Of a stretch of DNA of 64,000 nucleotides, positions 1 through 8,184 are shown piece after piece (position 1 is the stretch's first letter; the number at the start of each line of letters is the position of its first letter). The notes below the pieces were generated by a model. The model did not search any database. It was not told the DNA's origin and saw nothing but the letters and a program-made list of their open reading frames with translations. The position numbers and the translations under genes are program-made. The DNA comes from Fidelibacterota bacterium (GTDB taxonomy: Bacteria; Fidelibacterota; Marinisomatia; SCGC-AAA003-L08; TS1B11). The stretch covers positions 434,001 through 498,000 of the forward strand of contig SCKJ01000002.1 of NCBI GenBank assembly GCA_004124875.1, in the 5' to 3' direction.

Positions 1-1357
1 CCGGGCTCAAGGCTATCAGCATGGTAATGACGGAATCCATTGCGGCCAATTCCCCGTGAATGGCAAATAACCGGATCAGGTGCAGCATAGCGGTGGTGTG
101 GTTGGGTTCCAGGGCAAGCACACGTTCAAACGCTTCCGCCGATTCTTGCGTGGCGCGGCCGTGGAGCACATTGGTGTGAAACTGTATTTCACCCAACTGC
201 ATCCAGGCTTCGATATCTTCGGGATAAGTGCCCAGGATGGAGCGGTATAGCCGTTCCGCTTCTCCGTGAGCGCCCTGCCGCCAGAGGAGGAAGGCCTCCA
301 GCAGTTGCCGGTCATGGTCCGATAGGCGGTCAGCGTGGCGATAAGCCCGCTCGGCGGCGGTCTGGGCCAGCGTCATCCGGGTTAGAAATTCCGCCGCGAT
401 GCTCAGCCGGTAATCGGCCAGGGCATAGAGGCTGTCCTCCGAAAGCGCCAGCTCGAAAGCGGACCGGGCGGTTTCGAACAGACCGCTTCGCATGGCGTGT
501 TCGCCTTCGAGGTAAGCTTTGAGCGCAGGCAGGGAAGCGGTGGTCATACCGGCGACTTGCCTGAAACGGCCACCCGGCCTATCGATCTGGCCCACCAGAA
601 GCTGACTCACTAATTCGTCTACCATGCCGAATATCTGGTCGGCGTCGCCCTCTGCCGTCCCCCGGGCCACAGCTTCCATACCCAGCAGAGGATCGTAAAG
701 TGATGCGTCCAGGTGCAGCCGCGCGCCTACAGCGACAATGTTACCCAAAACGAAGAGGTCAGCGTCAAAATAACGGGCGATGTCCCGGCCGTGCTGCGGA
801 TCGGGGTTGGTGGCGCCCCGCCGGTCCAGATAACCCAGCACAGCGCGGGGATCAATGCTGCGCCACTCGCCGCCGCCGTCCAGTTTGGTGCTCATCAGGT
901 CGACCATCCCGGCTCCCAGGTAGGCATATTCCTCGGTGCCCTGTACCGAGAAGGGCAGCACCGCCACCGACTTGACGTACTCCGCTCCAGTGACAGAGCC
1001 TTCATATTTTCCCCCGCCCCAGAGCCCCCAAATGCCAAAGGCCACGGCAGCGATAGTCACCGCAATCAGCACCCGGTTGCTGGTGCCCGGCTTGCCGGAA
1101 GAACGTCCCTTGGTCCTGACGATCCCCTCAGGAGTAATGTCGAATATCCAGGCCAGGCCCATGGCCAGGGGAAAGCCCACCAGGAGCAGGATGATGATCA
1201 GGCTGCCGATCCACTCGGGAATATGGAGCGGCTCGAAGATGCTGTCGATGATCTGGAACAGCACGAAGGCCACGCCGCCATAAACGGCCGCCACCCGGAA
1301 CACCCGCCGCCGGCGGAGCTCTTCAATGAAGCTGGATAGTCTGGACTGTTCTGACAT
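1..1357 (-). CDS. TolB/FlgO-like domain and TPR protein, partial at left edge
   Basis: I translated this frame myself; it is open from ATG at 1357 to the left edge (452 codons), so the C-terminus is missing. The N-terminus (MSEQSRLSSFIEELRRRRVF) followed by two hydrophobic segments (about residues 22-40 and 48-70) is a head common to bacterial TPR and adenylate-cyclase-like signalling proteins. Next comes a periplasmic TolB/FlgO-like domain (VKSVAVLPFSVQGTEEYAYL, about 120-220), then helical repeats that look like TPRs (about 235 to the edge). Role: probably an inner-membrane-anchored scaffold or sensor; no enzymatic motif is visible. It lies 122 nt downstream of the MerB-like gene on the same strand. 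The family assignment is fairly safe, the function unknown. Confidence 0.8.
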   Translation of the reverse strand, partial: MSEQSRLSSFIEELRRRRVFRVAAVYGGVAFVLFQIIDSIFEPLHIPEWIGSLIIILLLVGFPLAMGLAWIFDITPEGIVRTKGRSSGKPGTSNRVLIAVTIAAVAFGIWGLWGGGKYEGSVTGAEYVKSVAVLPFSVQGTEEYAYLGAGMVDLMSTKLDGGGEWRSIDPRAVLGYLDRRGATNPDPQHGRDIARYFDADLFVLGNIVAVGARLHLDASLYDPLLGMEAVARGTAEGDADQIFGMVDELVSQLLVGQIDRPGGRFRQVAGMTTASLPALKAYLEGEHAMRSGLFETARSAFELALSEDSLYALADYRLSIAAEFLTRMTLAQTAAERAYRHADRLSDHDRQLLEAFLLWRQGAHGEAERLYRSILGTYPEDIEAWMQLGEIQFHTNVLHGRATQESAEAFERVLALEPNHTTAMLHLIRLFAIHGELAAMDSVITMLIALSP

Positions 1358-1479
1358 CGTGGTCGTACGGTGATCCGGCTGAATGTAAGGGGGAATCGAG
1401 GCGATAGCAAAAGTCCCGGCTGGTGGTGAAAACCAGCCGTGGCAGCCGGCAAGGAAGGTGGGCTACCGCGAAATGAAAA

Positions 1480-2151
1480 TCAAGGCAGAGCCCAGAAGGA
1501 GGAAGTGAGACCCAGTCCATCAAAGGTCTGTTTTACTTCTGCAGGGGATTTTCGGCGCCAGTTCGGATCACGCCGATCCCCAGCGTACCACGCCACAGCC
1601 AGCCGCCAGCCGGTCATGATGGCTATGGACTCCCCCCGTGGTGTGTGCCATTGATCGTACCATCGGCTAACGTGCTCCTCGGAACTGAAGAACATGATCG
1701 TTCTTCAGGTAAAGACGATATCCTGCCACCAATCTCTGGCCGGCACCACGAAATGCATGATGGCTTCCGCAGGGAAGGCAGGCGCGCCACCCTTAACAGA
1801 GAGGATGACTCCCTCATTGCAATCGGCGCACGAGGTCCTGATGCGGACATCATCCCCGACCATGGCCGCGATGCCAAGAGCGTCCCACAGGCATGGCGCC
1901 CACCAAGTGTGCTGGTCCGCTGTTACGACGTATGCAGTCGGTATGGCGGAGAACGGCTGGGCCATCATGATCTCTCCGCTGGGCAGCAAGGCGAGATGAT
2001 GCAGCTCGGACAGCTGCGCCAGCGCCCCATCCGTCTCACTCTCGCCAATATTCAGGGCCGCGCCGATGGCTTCCCTGGCGGGGATGCTGCCGTGCTCCAC
2101 GGCCTGCTCGTAGACGAAATGTCTGACGCGGAATAGTAGGTTATCGTTCAT
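1480..2151 (-). CDS. MerB-like (alkylmercury lyase family) protein, candidate selenoprotein with in-frame TGA
   Basis: One frame interrupted by a single TGA at 1705-1707: 148 codons, TGA, 74 codons, stop. I chose ATG 2151 (MNDNLLFRVRHF) because it opens directly into the N-terminal helical/winged part; upstream ATGs at 2187 and 2253 are possible. MerB features: a WAPCLWDALG motif placing Cys87 and Asp90 where E. coli MerB has Cys96 and Asp99; a CADC pair (108/111); and DIVFT-TGA-RTIMFFSSEEH, where MerB has its second catalytic cysteine, Cys159. Spacing between the two catalytic positions is 62 residues here and 63 in MerB. The sequence after the TGA is intact and family-like, ending LGLTSSFWALP. 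Known: MerB cleaves the C-Hg bond using two cysteines and an aspartate. Inference: TGA is read as selenocysteine (residue 149). Alternatives: a Cys-to-stop mutation, or a base error (TGC/TGT to TGA). Confidence 0.72.
1673..1708 (-). promoter_or_regulatory. candidate bacterial SECIS hairpin after the in-frame TGA
   Basis: On the mRNA strand, bases 1694-1687 (TGTTCTTC) pair with 1680-1673 (GAGGAGCA): eight pairs including two G-U, enclosing a six-base loop AGTTCC. The loop starts 19 nt after the TGA and has G as its second base. This fits the published bacterial SECIS consensus (loop 16-37 nt after UGA, a G in the first two loop bases). A competing perfect 9-bp hairpin (1708-1700 with 1693-1685, loop GATCAT) contains the TGA itself, but its loop is too close to the TGA for a normal SECIS. 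The structures are mutually exclusive. Confidence 0.5.
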
Positions 2152-2319
2152 CAGGGTACGGGTCGCGGCATCCCGCTTCCGTGTCATTGCGATCCAGTAT
2201 CTGGGGGTATGGTGATCCGGGCGAAATGTACAGGTAAGCCGAGGGAATAGCAATCTGCGGCTCCCGGCCGGGCAGAGACTACGCCGTGCGCTCCTTCAGA
2301 CGAACAGGGGCGGGCGCCA

Positions 2320-4068
2320 TCAAGATTCCCCAGCGCCCCAGGAGAGGCTCTGCAGACGTTGCTGGTCCACTTTAATGTCGATGTGGGGAGCCAGTTTGGC
2401 CAGCGCCTGTCGACGCGCCACGTCCGCCAACTCACGCTCCAGATCCATCTGCACCTGCTCCTTAATTTCGTCAAATGGCGCTGGATAACGGCGGCGTTCC
2501 GTGACCCTGATGATGGTCCACCCTGCATCGGTTTTCACGGGGCCCGTGGGCACCATGAGTTTGGTCCGCAGCCCCTGATGGTAGAGCGCCGGATAGCGGG
2601 TGCGGCCGGCCACCTGCCAGCCCAGGTCGCCTGTCAGGCTGGCAACATTACCGGCCTGTTGCGTAATTTCGTCGAACGGCGCCCCCTGACGCAGACTCAG
2701 CAGCAGCCGCTCAGCTGCTGACCGGCTCTCAGCGCTGATGGCCTCTATGCGCAGACTGTCCGGACCATAGTACCGGCGTTGCCACTGGTCATCATAAAAC
2801 CGGCGCACCATTTGCGGCGTGATGGCAACCGTGTCGATCAGTGCCGCCAGGTAGAGCTGCGCCATGACTTCATCCTTGCGGTCCTGGACCTGCCTGATGA
2901 CATCCGGATCACGGTCATACTTCCGGTCCAGTCCTTGGCGGGCCAGCAATTCATCCCGGATAAGATAGGCCGTGCCGGTATAAAGATTGCCGGTCAGGTA
3001 TCGCCGCCGCATCTCGGGCAACCGCTCCAGCAACGTGCCCACAGTCCAACTGCCCCCTTCAAACTCAACCAGCACCAGATCAAGGAAGAAGGCTTCCTCA
3101 ATGCCGAAAGTCGGACTTGAGAATTGAACCGGGGGACCGGAATTGATGAGACTGCTCTGCCTCAAGCCGCGCAGTTGAGGCTTTAAAATGGCCCAAAGCC
3201 GGGTGGCCACCTCCTGGTCAAACTGGACGTTCTGTGCGCGCATGTAATCGTTAAGGACCTGCGTCCCCAGCCGGAATTCCCACCGGCGGTAGACCTTGGT
3301 TTCCAGATTGTCACGCTGCCGCTTGAAATCGAGGCTGTCGAAAGCGGCGCTGCGGCGCGCGTCGTCGACCCGCAGGATGTGCCAGCCATACAGGCTTTCC
3401 ACGGGCGTCGAGATTTCGCCGGGGCGCAAATCGAAAATGGCGTTTTCAAGATTCTCGTCGAGGTCCCCATAGGTCACCCAGCCCATGAGCCCTCCAGTGT
3501 CGCGAAGACGGGCGTCGTCAAACAGGCCGCGGGCCAGATGGTCGAAAGTTGCCGTGCCGGAAATGAGCAACCGGCGCAGACTGTCGGCCGCCTGCTCGGA
3601 CTCCACAGCCAGATGGCGCACGAGCAATCGGGTCTGACCCCGCACAAATGCCTGCCAGAGATCGTCCTCCGTCGGGGCCGGAACCCACTGTTGGACCCAA
3701 TGCCTGTAGAGCAGCCCCGCCATCGCCTGGCGCTGCTGCGCCTTTGCGGCCCGGCGCACGACAAGAGCCGTATCAAAGTGCAGCCTCTGCGCTTCGCGGG
3801 CCAGAATTTTTTGGTCGATGAGCGCCTGCAGCAATTGCGTGCGGCTTTGGGGCGTGTCGTCGCTGTTAAAATAGAGGATTTGTGGAAGCATGGCCCGGCG
3901 AAAACTTGCCACGGTGATCGTTCGATCACCGATGGTGGCGAGGATGTCCTGCTCGGGCGGGACCTCCGTTGGACCACAGGCCGCAAGCAACAACCCGGCA
4001 GCTGAAGAGGCCGCCCACAATCTCAGGCGATAAGCGGCCACCCGATCACCGGCCATGTGGATTGTCAT
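2320..4068 (-). CDS. peptidylprolyl isomerase-like lipoprotein with two PpiC/parvulin domains
   Basis: A 582-residue predicted lipoprotein: hydrophobic segment ending in the lipobox LLAAC (Cys31). A SurA_N-like helical region (about 40-140) is followed by a first parvulin domain (about 145-240; GGLMGWVTYGDLDENLENAI, then YGWHILRVDD) and a second (about 415-525; GDLGWQVAGRTRYPALYHQG, then GWTIIRVTERR). Known role of the family: periplasmic chaperone/prolyl isomerase assisting outer-membrane or secreted proteins. It is the last gene of the tight minus-strand run, 14 nt below the PhoD-like gene, so it may help fold the operon's exported enzymes or the TonB receptor. ATG 4056 is an alternative start and leaves the signal intact. 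Confidence 0.85.
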   Translation of the reverse strand: MTIHMAGDRVAAYRLRLWAASSAAGLLLAACGPTEVPPEQDILATIGDRTITVASFRRAMLPQILYFNSDDTPQSRTQLLQALIDQKILAREAQRLHFDTALVVRRAAKAQQRQAMAGLLYRHWVQQWVPAPTEDDLWQAFVRGQTRLLVRHLAVESEQAADSLRRLLISGTATFDHLARGLFDDARLRDTGGLMGWVTYGDLDENLENAIFDLRPGEISTPVESLYGWHILRVDDARRSAAFDSLDFKRQRDNLETKVYRRWEFRLGTQVLNDYMRAQNVQFDQEVATRLWAILKPQLRGLRQSSLINSGPPVQFSSPTFGIEEAFFLDLVLVEFEGGSWTVGTLLERLPEMRRRYLTGNLYTGTAYLIRDELLARQGLDRKYDRDPDVIRQVQDRKDEVMAQLYLAALIDTVAITPQMVRRFYDDQWQRRYYGPDSLRIEAISAESRSAAERLLLSLRQGAPFDEITQQAGNVASLTGDLGWQVAGRTRYPALYHQGLRTKLMVPTGPVKTDAGWTIIRVTERRRYPAPFDEIKEQVQMDLERELADVARRQALAKLAPHIDIKVDQQRLQSLSWGAGES

Positions 4069-4082
4069 CTGCAGATACGCTG

Positions 4083-5609
4083 CTAGTCAACCAGCTCCAC
4101 GGTGTACAGGGTCACCATTTTTGCTGTGGCCCAATCGAGATGCTTAAAAGTAACGGTGATGTGACGCGACGGCCCGTCCGTATCCACTTCGACATGGCCG
4201 TACACCGAAGAAATATTTTTTCTGTTCCATTTCGAGTGGTCACCTCGCAGACCCCAGGGGGCCCGGTAAATTTCATAGGAGTAGTCCGGGTTCGCCTGAT
4301 TTTCCGGCGGCAATATTTCGCCTGAAGCCCTATGATATGATAGGGGCGATGCAGAAAAATCTATCACGGCGGAGCCCAAATCGCTTAAAGAGTAGGTGAC
4401 TGAGGTATCGCTCGCAAATATCGCCTCCGGCTGCGCATCCCAGTTCATAATGTGGGCGCTGGGGTAATGCTGGTCGCCGGAAAATATGAGAATGCCGTTG
4501 AGATTCTCGCGTCTGATATAGGCCAATATTTTAGCGCGTTCATGCACATAGCCGTGCCAGCTGTCAAGGCCCGGTCTGCCGGAGGATGTATCGCCGCCAT
4601 AATCGTTCCATGAGACGCTGGATATGATAAACTTATACGCCGCAGTCGAATTTTTCAACCCCTCGAGCAGCCACTGGAGCTGCTCCAGGCCCAATATCGA
4701 TTTCTCAGGCCCGTTTTCGGTTTCCATGGGCACTCTGTACCAGCGCGTATCCAGGACAAAAAATTCCACATCCGCCACCGTATACCTGTAATAAAGCGCG
4801 CCCGAACTCTCGACCAACGGATAGCGGGGAAAGGTCTCCTTGAACACCTTGCTGGCCTCAACTTTATAGGGATAGTTCATGTCGGAATTGTCCTGGCCGT
4901 AATCGTGATCATCCCAGATTGCCATCACCGGTATGCTGCTGCTTGCCGCCTGAAAATAGCTGTCAAAATTGCGCTGATACTTGTTACGAAACACTTCCAA
5001 AACGGTTTTGCCCGGCGGCAAATAGTCACCCTGCTGGAGCAGCGTCTGCTCATAACCCGGATTATCCCTGATCGCTTCCACCTCAGCGATGTCGCCATCG
5101 TAATCCCCATACATATTGTCGCCCAACAGGGCCAAAAAGGTGGGGTTCTCCTCGCGGATATGGTCGAAGATGACATGCGCCCGGTAGCGCTCCCGGAAAC
5201 AGGCGGAGAAAACAAAACTGAACTTGCCGGGCTCATTTTGCGGCGGGAAGGTTGTGAAGCCATACGAGGGGGACGGCTCCCCGGCGTCAAACTCGACCCG
5301 GTAATCGTAGGCCATTTCCGGCTCCAGCGCGGTCAGCGCAATGGAAGCCGCGTAGCCGTTGCCCTCTAATAGAGGCTCCCACGCGCTGAATAGGGAATCC
5401 TCAGTGCCGGTCGCCCGGTATGCAATGCGGGCCTTCCCGGCCGTTATGCCAACAACCGCTATGTTCGTCTGGTCACCTCGGGACAGGCCCACGATAGGCG
5501 CACGGAGCAGACGATTGGCCACCCCGACCCGTTCTGTGGCGCAACCCGTGAACAAGAATGTGGCCAGGTAAAGGCCGAGGGCGAGCAAGTGGTTCAAGCG
5601 GACGCTCAT
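4083..5609 (-). CDS. PhoD-like phosphatase/phosphodiesterase lipoprotein
   Basis: Start chosen at ATG 5609 because it follows an AAAGGAG ribosome site and begins a lipoprotein signal (FLFTGC, Cys23). The 508-residue protein has an N-terminal fibronectin-like domain typical of PhoD proteins (about 40-125) and then the metallophosphatase core: FVFSACFRERYRAHVIFDHI, LLGDNMYGDYDGD, AIWDDHDYGQDNSD, FFVLDTRWYR, SVSWNDYGG, and LIFSGDQHYPSAH near 365. Family role: metal-dependent phosphomonoesterase/phosphodiesterase acting outside the cytoplasm, releasing phosphate or alcohol from phosphodiesters. It lies 35 nt after a second phosphodiesterase and downstream of a GlpT-like transporter, so glycerophosphodiester or phospholipid-derived substrates are plausible (inference). 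Confidence 0.88.
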   Translation of the reverse strand: MSVRLNHLLALGLYLATFLFTGCATERVGVANRLLRAPIVGLSRGDQTNIAVVGITAGKARIAYRATGTEDSLFSAWEPLLEGNGYAASIALTALEPEMAYDYRVEFDAGEPSPSYGFTTFPPQNEPGKFSFVFSACFRERYRAHVIFDHIREENPTFLALLGDNMYGDYDGDIAEVEAIRDNPGYEQTLLQQGDYLPPGKTVLEVFRNKYQRNFDSYFQAASSSIPVMAIWDDHDYGQDNSDMNYPYKVEASKVFKETFPRYPLVESSGALYYRYTVADVEFFVLDTRWYRVPMETENGPEKSILGLEQLQWLLEGLKNSTAAYKFIISSVSWNDYGGDTSSGRPGLDSWHGYVHERAKILAYIRRENLNGILIFSGDQHYPSAHIMNWDAQPEAIFASDTSVTYSLSDLGSAVIDFSASPLSYHRASGEILPPENQANPDYSYEIYRAPWGLRGDHSKWNRKNISSVYGHVEVDTDGPSRHITVTFKHLDWATAKMVTLYTVELVD

Positions 5610-5644
5610 CGAGACATATTCTCCTTTGCTAAGGTTACGCAACT

Positions 5645-6781
5645 TCAATGATCAGCGCTGACGGCTAACGGCAGCGCCGGCGCAGCTTGTGGCGCTGCCT
5701 TGGAGTAATCCAGACCTAAAAGCCCGGCGATGGTGGCGGCGATACTCTGCTGTCGGACGGTTCCCGTATTGGACAGCTCACCTCTGTCGGGCGTATCTGG
5801 CCCAATGACCGCTATCCAGGTGAAATCCGCCTCCTCGATGGTGGCGCCGTGCGATTTCCATTCATCGGAGCCGCTGCTGCCACGACCATGATCAGATGCA
5901 ATGATGAAGGTTGTCTTATCGCGGTAGTTCCGGTGTGACTGAGCCCACCGCCATAGTTCCTCAATGAACCCATCGATCCGGGTGGCAGCCTGGAGGACCT
6001 GGTCGTAGCGGCCGTTATGGGCCCAATCATCGGTCTCCCCGAAACTGAAGTAGACCAAACGGGGCTGGTGCTGTTTAATGAACTCCAGCCCCTGGTAGAA
6101 TGTTAGAGCGTCATACCGCACGTCATCCCACTGTTTGGGCAGCGTTTCCTGCAACCTGTTCATCAGCAGCTGCTCACGGGTCAATTTATCACCCTCAACG
6201 CCAGCAAAACCGGCATTGATGTAAATGGCGCCAGGATCTTTGCTCACCAAATACGGGAACAGATCCCAGGAGGTAAACGCCGCTACCTGACTGCGTGAGA
6301 GGCGCCACTCAGCTCTCACGAATTCGAATATGGTGGCATGGGTAACCTGTTTTCTGGAGTTGTCGATCACATCATCCTGTGGAAATCCGGTAAAGATTTC
6401 CGCGTAGCCCGGTGCGGACACCCGGTACTTGTTGGCCACCTGCGCATAACTGCCCAGATGCCGGTTCCCATAAACGACGCCACGGGGCGCCAGTTCTTGC
6501 CAGAAGAAAGGCATCAGCGCTTCACGTCTGGCCGTAGGTGTGCTGCGCCAGTAATGCTCTGCCATAGCCGCCGGATTTTTGACTCCACCACGACCGGAAA
6601 ACAGCAATAACGAATCTGCGCCGCCGAACAGTTCGTTCCACCTGAGGCCGTCAACGGTGATTAAAAATATGTTCTGCGTGCTGTTGGGGCCGGCCACAGG
6701 CGCGTCCGAACACGACCACAACAGCATGGCGCTGACGATCAGCACAAAGCGACCGTGTGGCAAATTTAGCCTTGAAAGCAT
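5645..6781 (-). CDS. alkaline-phosphatase-superfamily phosphodiesterase lipoprotein
   Basis: ATG 6781 overlaps the TGA of the upstream transporter by one base (TGATG), indicating translational coupling, and starts a lipoprotein signal (MLLWSC, Cys24). The 378-residue protein has the superfamily metal and nucleophile signatures: NIFLITVDGLRWNELFGGAD near the N-terminus, YFSFGETDDWAH in the middle, and FIIASDHGRGSS followed by WKSHG. Family role: type I phosphodiesterase, nucleotide pyrophosphatase or sulfatase-like hydrolase outside the inner membrane. Coupling to a GlpT-type antiporter suggests a phosphate ester substrate rather than a sulfate ester (inference). The exact subfamily is unclear. 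Confidence 0.82.
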   Translation of the reverse strand: MLSRLNLPHGRFVLIVSAMLLWSCSDAPVAGPNSTQNIFLITVDGLRWNELFGGADSLLLFSGRGGVKNPAAMAEHYWRSTPTARREALMPFFWQELAPRGVVYGNRHLGSYAQVANKYRVSAPGYAEIFTGFPQDDVIDNSRKQVTHATIFEFVRAEWRLSRSQVAAFTSWDLFPYLVSKDPGAIYINAGFAGVEGDKLTREQLLMNRLQETLPKQWDDVRYDALTFYQGLEFIKQHQPRLVYFSFGETDDWAHNGRYDQVLQAATRIDGFIEELWRWAQSHRNYRDKTTFIIASDHGRGSSGSDEWKSHGATIEEADFTWIAVIGPDTPDRGELSNTGTVRQQSIAATIAGLLGLDYSKAAPQAAPALPLAVSADH

Positions 6782-8112
6782 CAGTTGGTGCCTTTGGCAT
6801 TCCACATAAACAGTTGCAGGATAACCGCCGCCCCTGCCGACGCCATGAGCACATAGAATACGGAGTCCCAACCCAGGTTGACGGAGAGATACCCGACCAT
6901 GACACCGGTAATGGCAGCGCCAATGGATCCCAGGCCGTTGATAAACCCTGCGGCAGTGGCGGCCTCCTTACGGGAGCCGAAGTCCATGGCCGCGGTGGCG
7001 GATATGAGGGTGTCGGGTCCGTAAGTCATAAACCCGATGAAGGCGAGCGCCACGGGGCCGGCGACAGGATCACCTGCCACGAATTTGTAGGCCAAAATAG
7101 ACAGGATAAGACCCACCAGCATAATGACGCTGACCGGGGCCCGGCGGGCATCGAACAGATTGTCGGAGGCATACCCGGCGACAACCGTGCCCACAAAGCC
7201 TGCCAACGGAAATATAATGGTCATAAAGCCGGCCTTGTCGGGTCTGAAACCTATGACTCGGACCAGATAGGTAGTCAGCCAAAACAGGAACGTGTAGCGG
7301 ATAAGTTTCAGAAAGAAATAGGAGATGCCCAGATTCCAGACATACTTATTCTTCATCACATCCGACAGAATTTCGCTGATGGGCCGCCGGACATCTTCAG
7401 ATACTCCAGCTTCCAGGGACGCATCCGGATCGCTCTGATTATGATACTGTTCAATGGGCGGCAAACCGACATCTTCGGGCCTGTTCCGCTGCCATATGAC
7501 CACCAGACCCACGACGCCCATCAGGAGAATAGCGGGGACCCAAAAAGCCGTTCGCCAGGAATAACCGGCAATGAGCCATGCCGCCAATACGGTGGCCACC
7601 ACGTCCCCAATTTGATAGTTGGTCCCCCACCAGGCCATCATCCGTCCACGCTCATTGATGGAAAACCAGTTGGACATCGTCTTCATGCTGTTGGGCCAAC
7701 CCGTCGACTGCCCCAATCCGTTCAGCCCTAACAGAAAGGCCATGCCCAACACCGAGCTGCTGAATCCGAACAACAGATTCACGGATATGGTGACGGCAAA
7801 TCCGCCGAACAGAATACGCCTGGCGCCATAGCGGTCGCCCAGCGGACCGGACACAAATTGGCCAATGGCGTACATGGTCAAATAAGCGGTGATGATGATG
7901 CCCACGTCCTGCTCGTTCCAGCCGAACTCTTCCATGAAAACCGGTTGCGCGATGGCATAGTTTTTCCTGCCCAGGTAAAATCCCGCATAAACCAGCCACA
8001 TTACCGCAAATATGTGCCGGCGCCAGAAGGTGTAAATAAGGTCTAAATCCATCCCCGCCCGATAAATATTCTTCGGGTTACCTTTCATCTGCTGTGCAAT
8101 CCCGGTATTCAT
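6781..8112 (-). CDS. glpT: MFS organophosphate:phosphate antiporter (GlpT/UhpT family)
   Basis: A 443-residue, 12-helix protein of the OPA family. The first transmembrane region carries FYLGRKNYAIAQP (Arg49), and the second half carries KLIRYTFLFWLTTYLV (Arg272). These align with the two substrate-phosphate-binding arginines of E. coli GlpT (Arg45 in YYLVRKNFALA and Arg269). The MFS loop motif GPLGDRYGARR is present. Role: import of glycerol-3-phosphate or a related phosphate ester in exchange for phosphate. It follows two FAD enzymes of the glycerol-3-phosphate dehydrogenase type and is coupled to a phosphodiesterase, which supports glycerol-3-phosphate as substrate; hexose phosphates cannot be excluded. 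The symbol is by homology and context only. Confidence 0.85.
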   Translation of the reverse strand: MNTGIAQQMKGNPKNIYRAGMDLDLIYTFWRRHIFAVMWLVYAGFYLGRKNYAIAQPVFMEEFGWNEQDVGIIITAYLTMYAIGQFVSGPLGDRYGARRILFGGFAVTISVNLLFGFSSSVLGMAFLLGLNGLGQSTGWPNSMKTMSNWFSINERGRMMAWWGTNYQIGDVVATVLAAWLIAGYSWRTAFWVPAILLMGVVGLVVIWQRNRPEDVGLPPIEQYHNQSDPDASLEAGVSEDVRRPISEILSDVMKNKYVWNLGISYFFLKLIRYTFLFWLTTYLVRVIGFRPDKAGFMTIIFPLAGFVGTVVAGYASDNLFDARRAPVSVIMLVGLILSILAYKFVAGDPVAGPVALAFIGFMTYGPDTLISATAAMDFGSRKEAATAAGFINGLGSIGAAITGVMVGYLSVNLGWDSVFYVLMASAGAAVILQLFMWNAKGTN

Positions 8113-8184
8113 AAGCTGTCATCCATGTTTGTCGCACTCACCGGAACATACGTTCGCTTCGGTTGGTGAGATGATATTGGCGCT

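Noticed and set aside
713..1339. Plus-strand 208-codon frame at the left edge
   Set aside because: It is antisense to a continuous minus-strand frame with clear TolB-like and TPR features; no ribosome site or domain.
1700..1708. The perfect 9-bp hairpin containing the TGA as the SECIS element itself
   Set aside because: Its loop begins only about 5 nt after the TGA, too close for known bacterial SECIS spacing; the overlapping downstream hairpin fits better.
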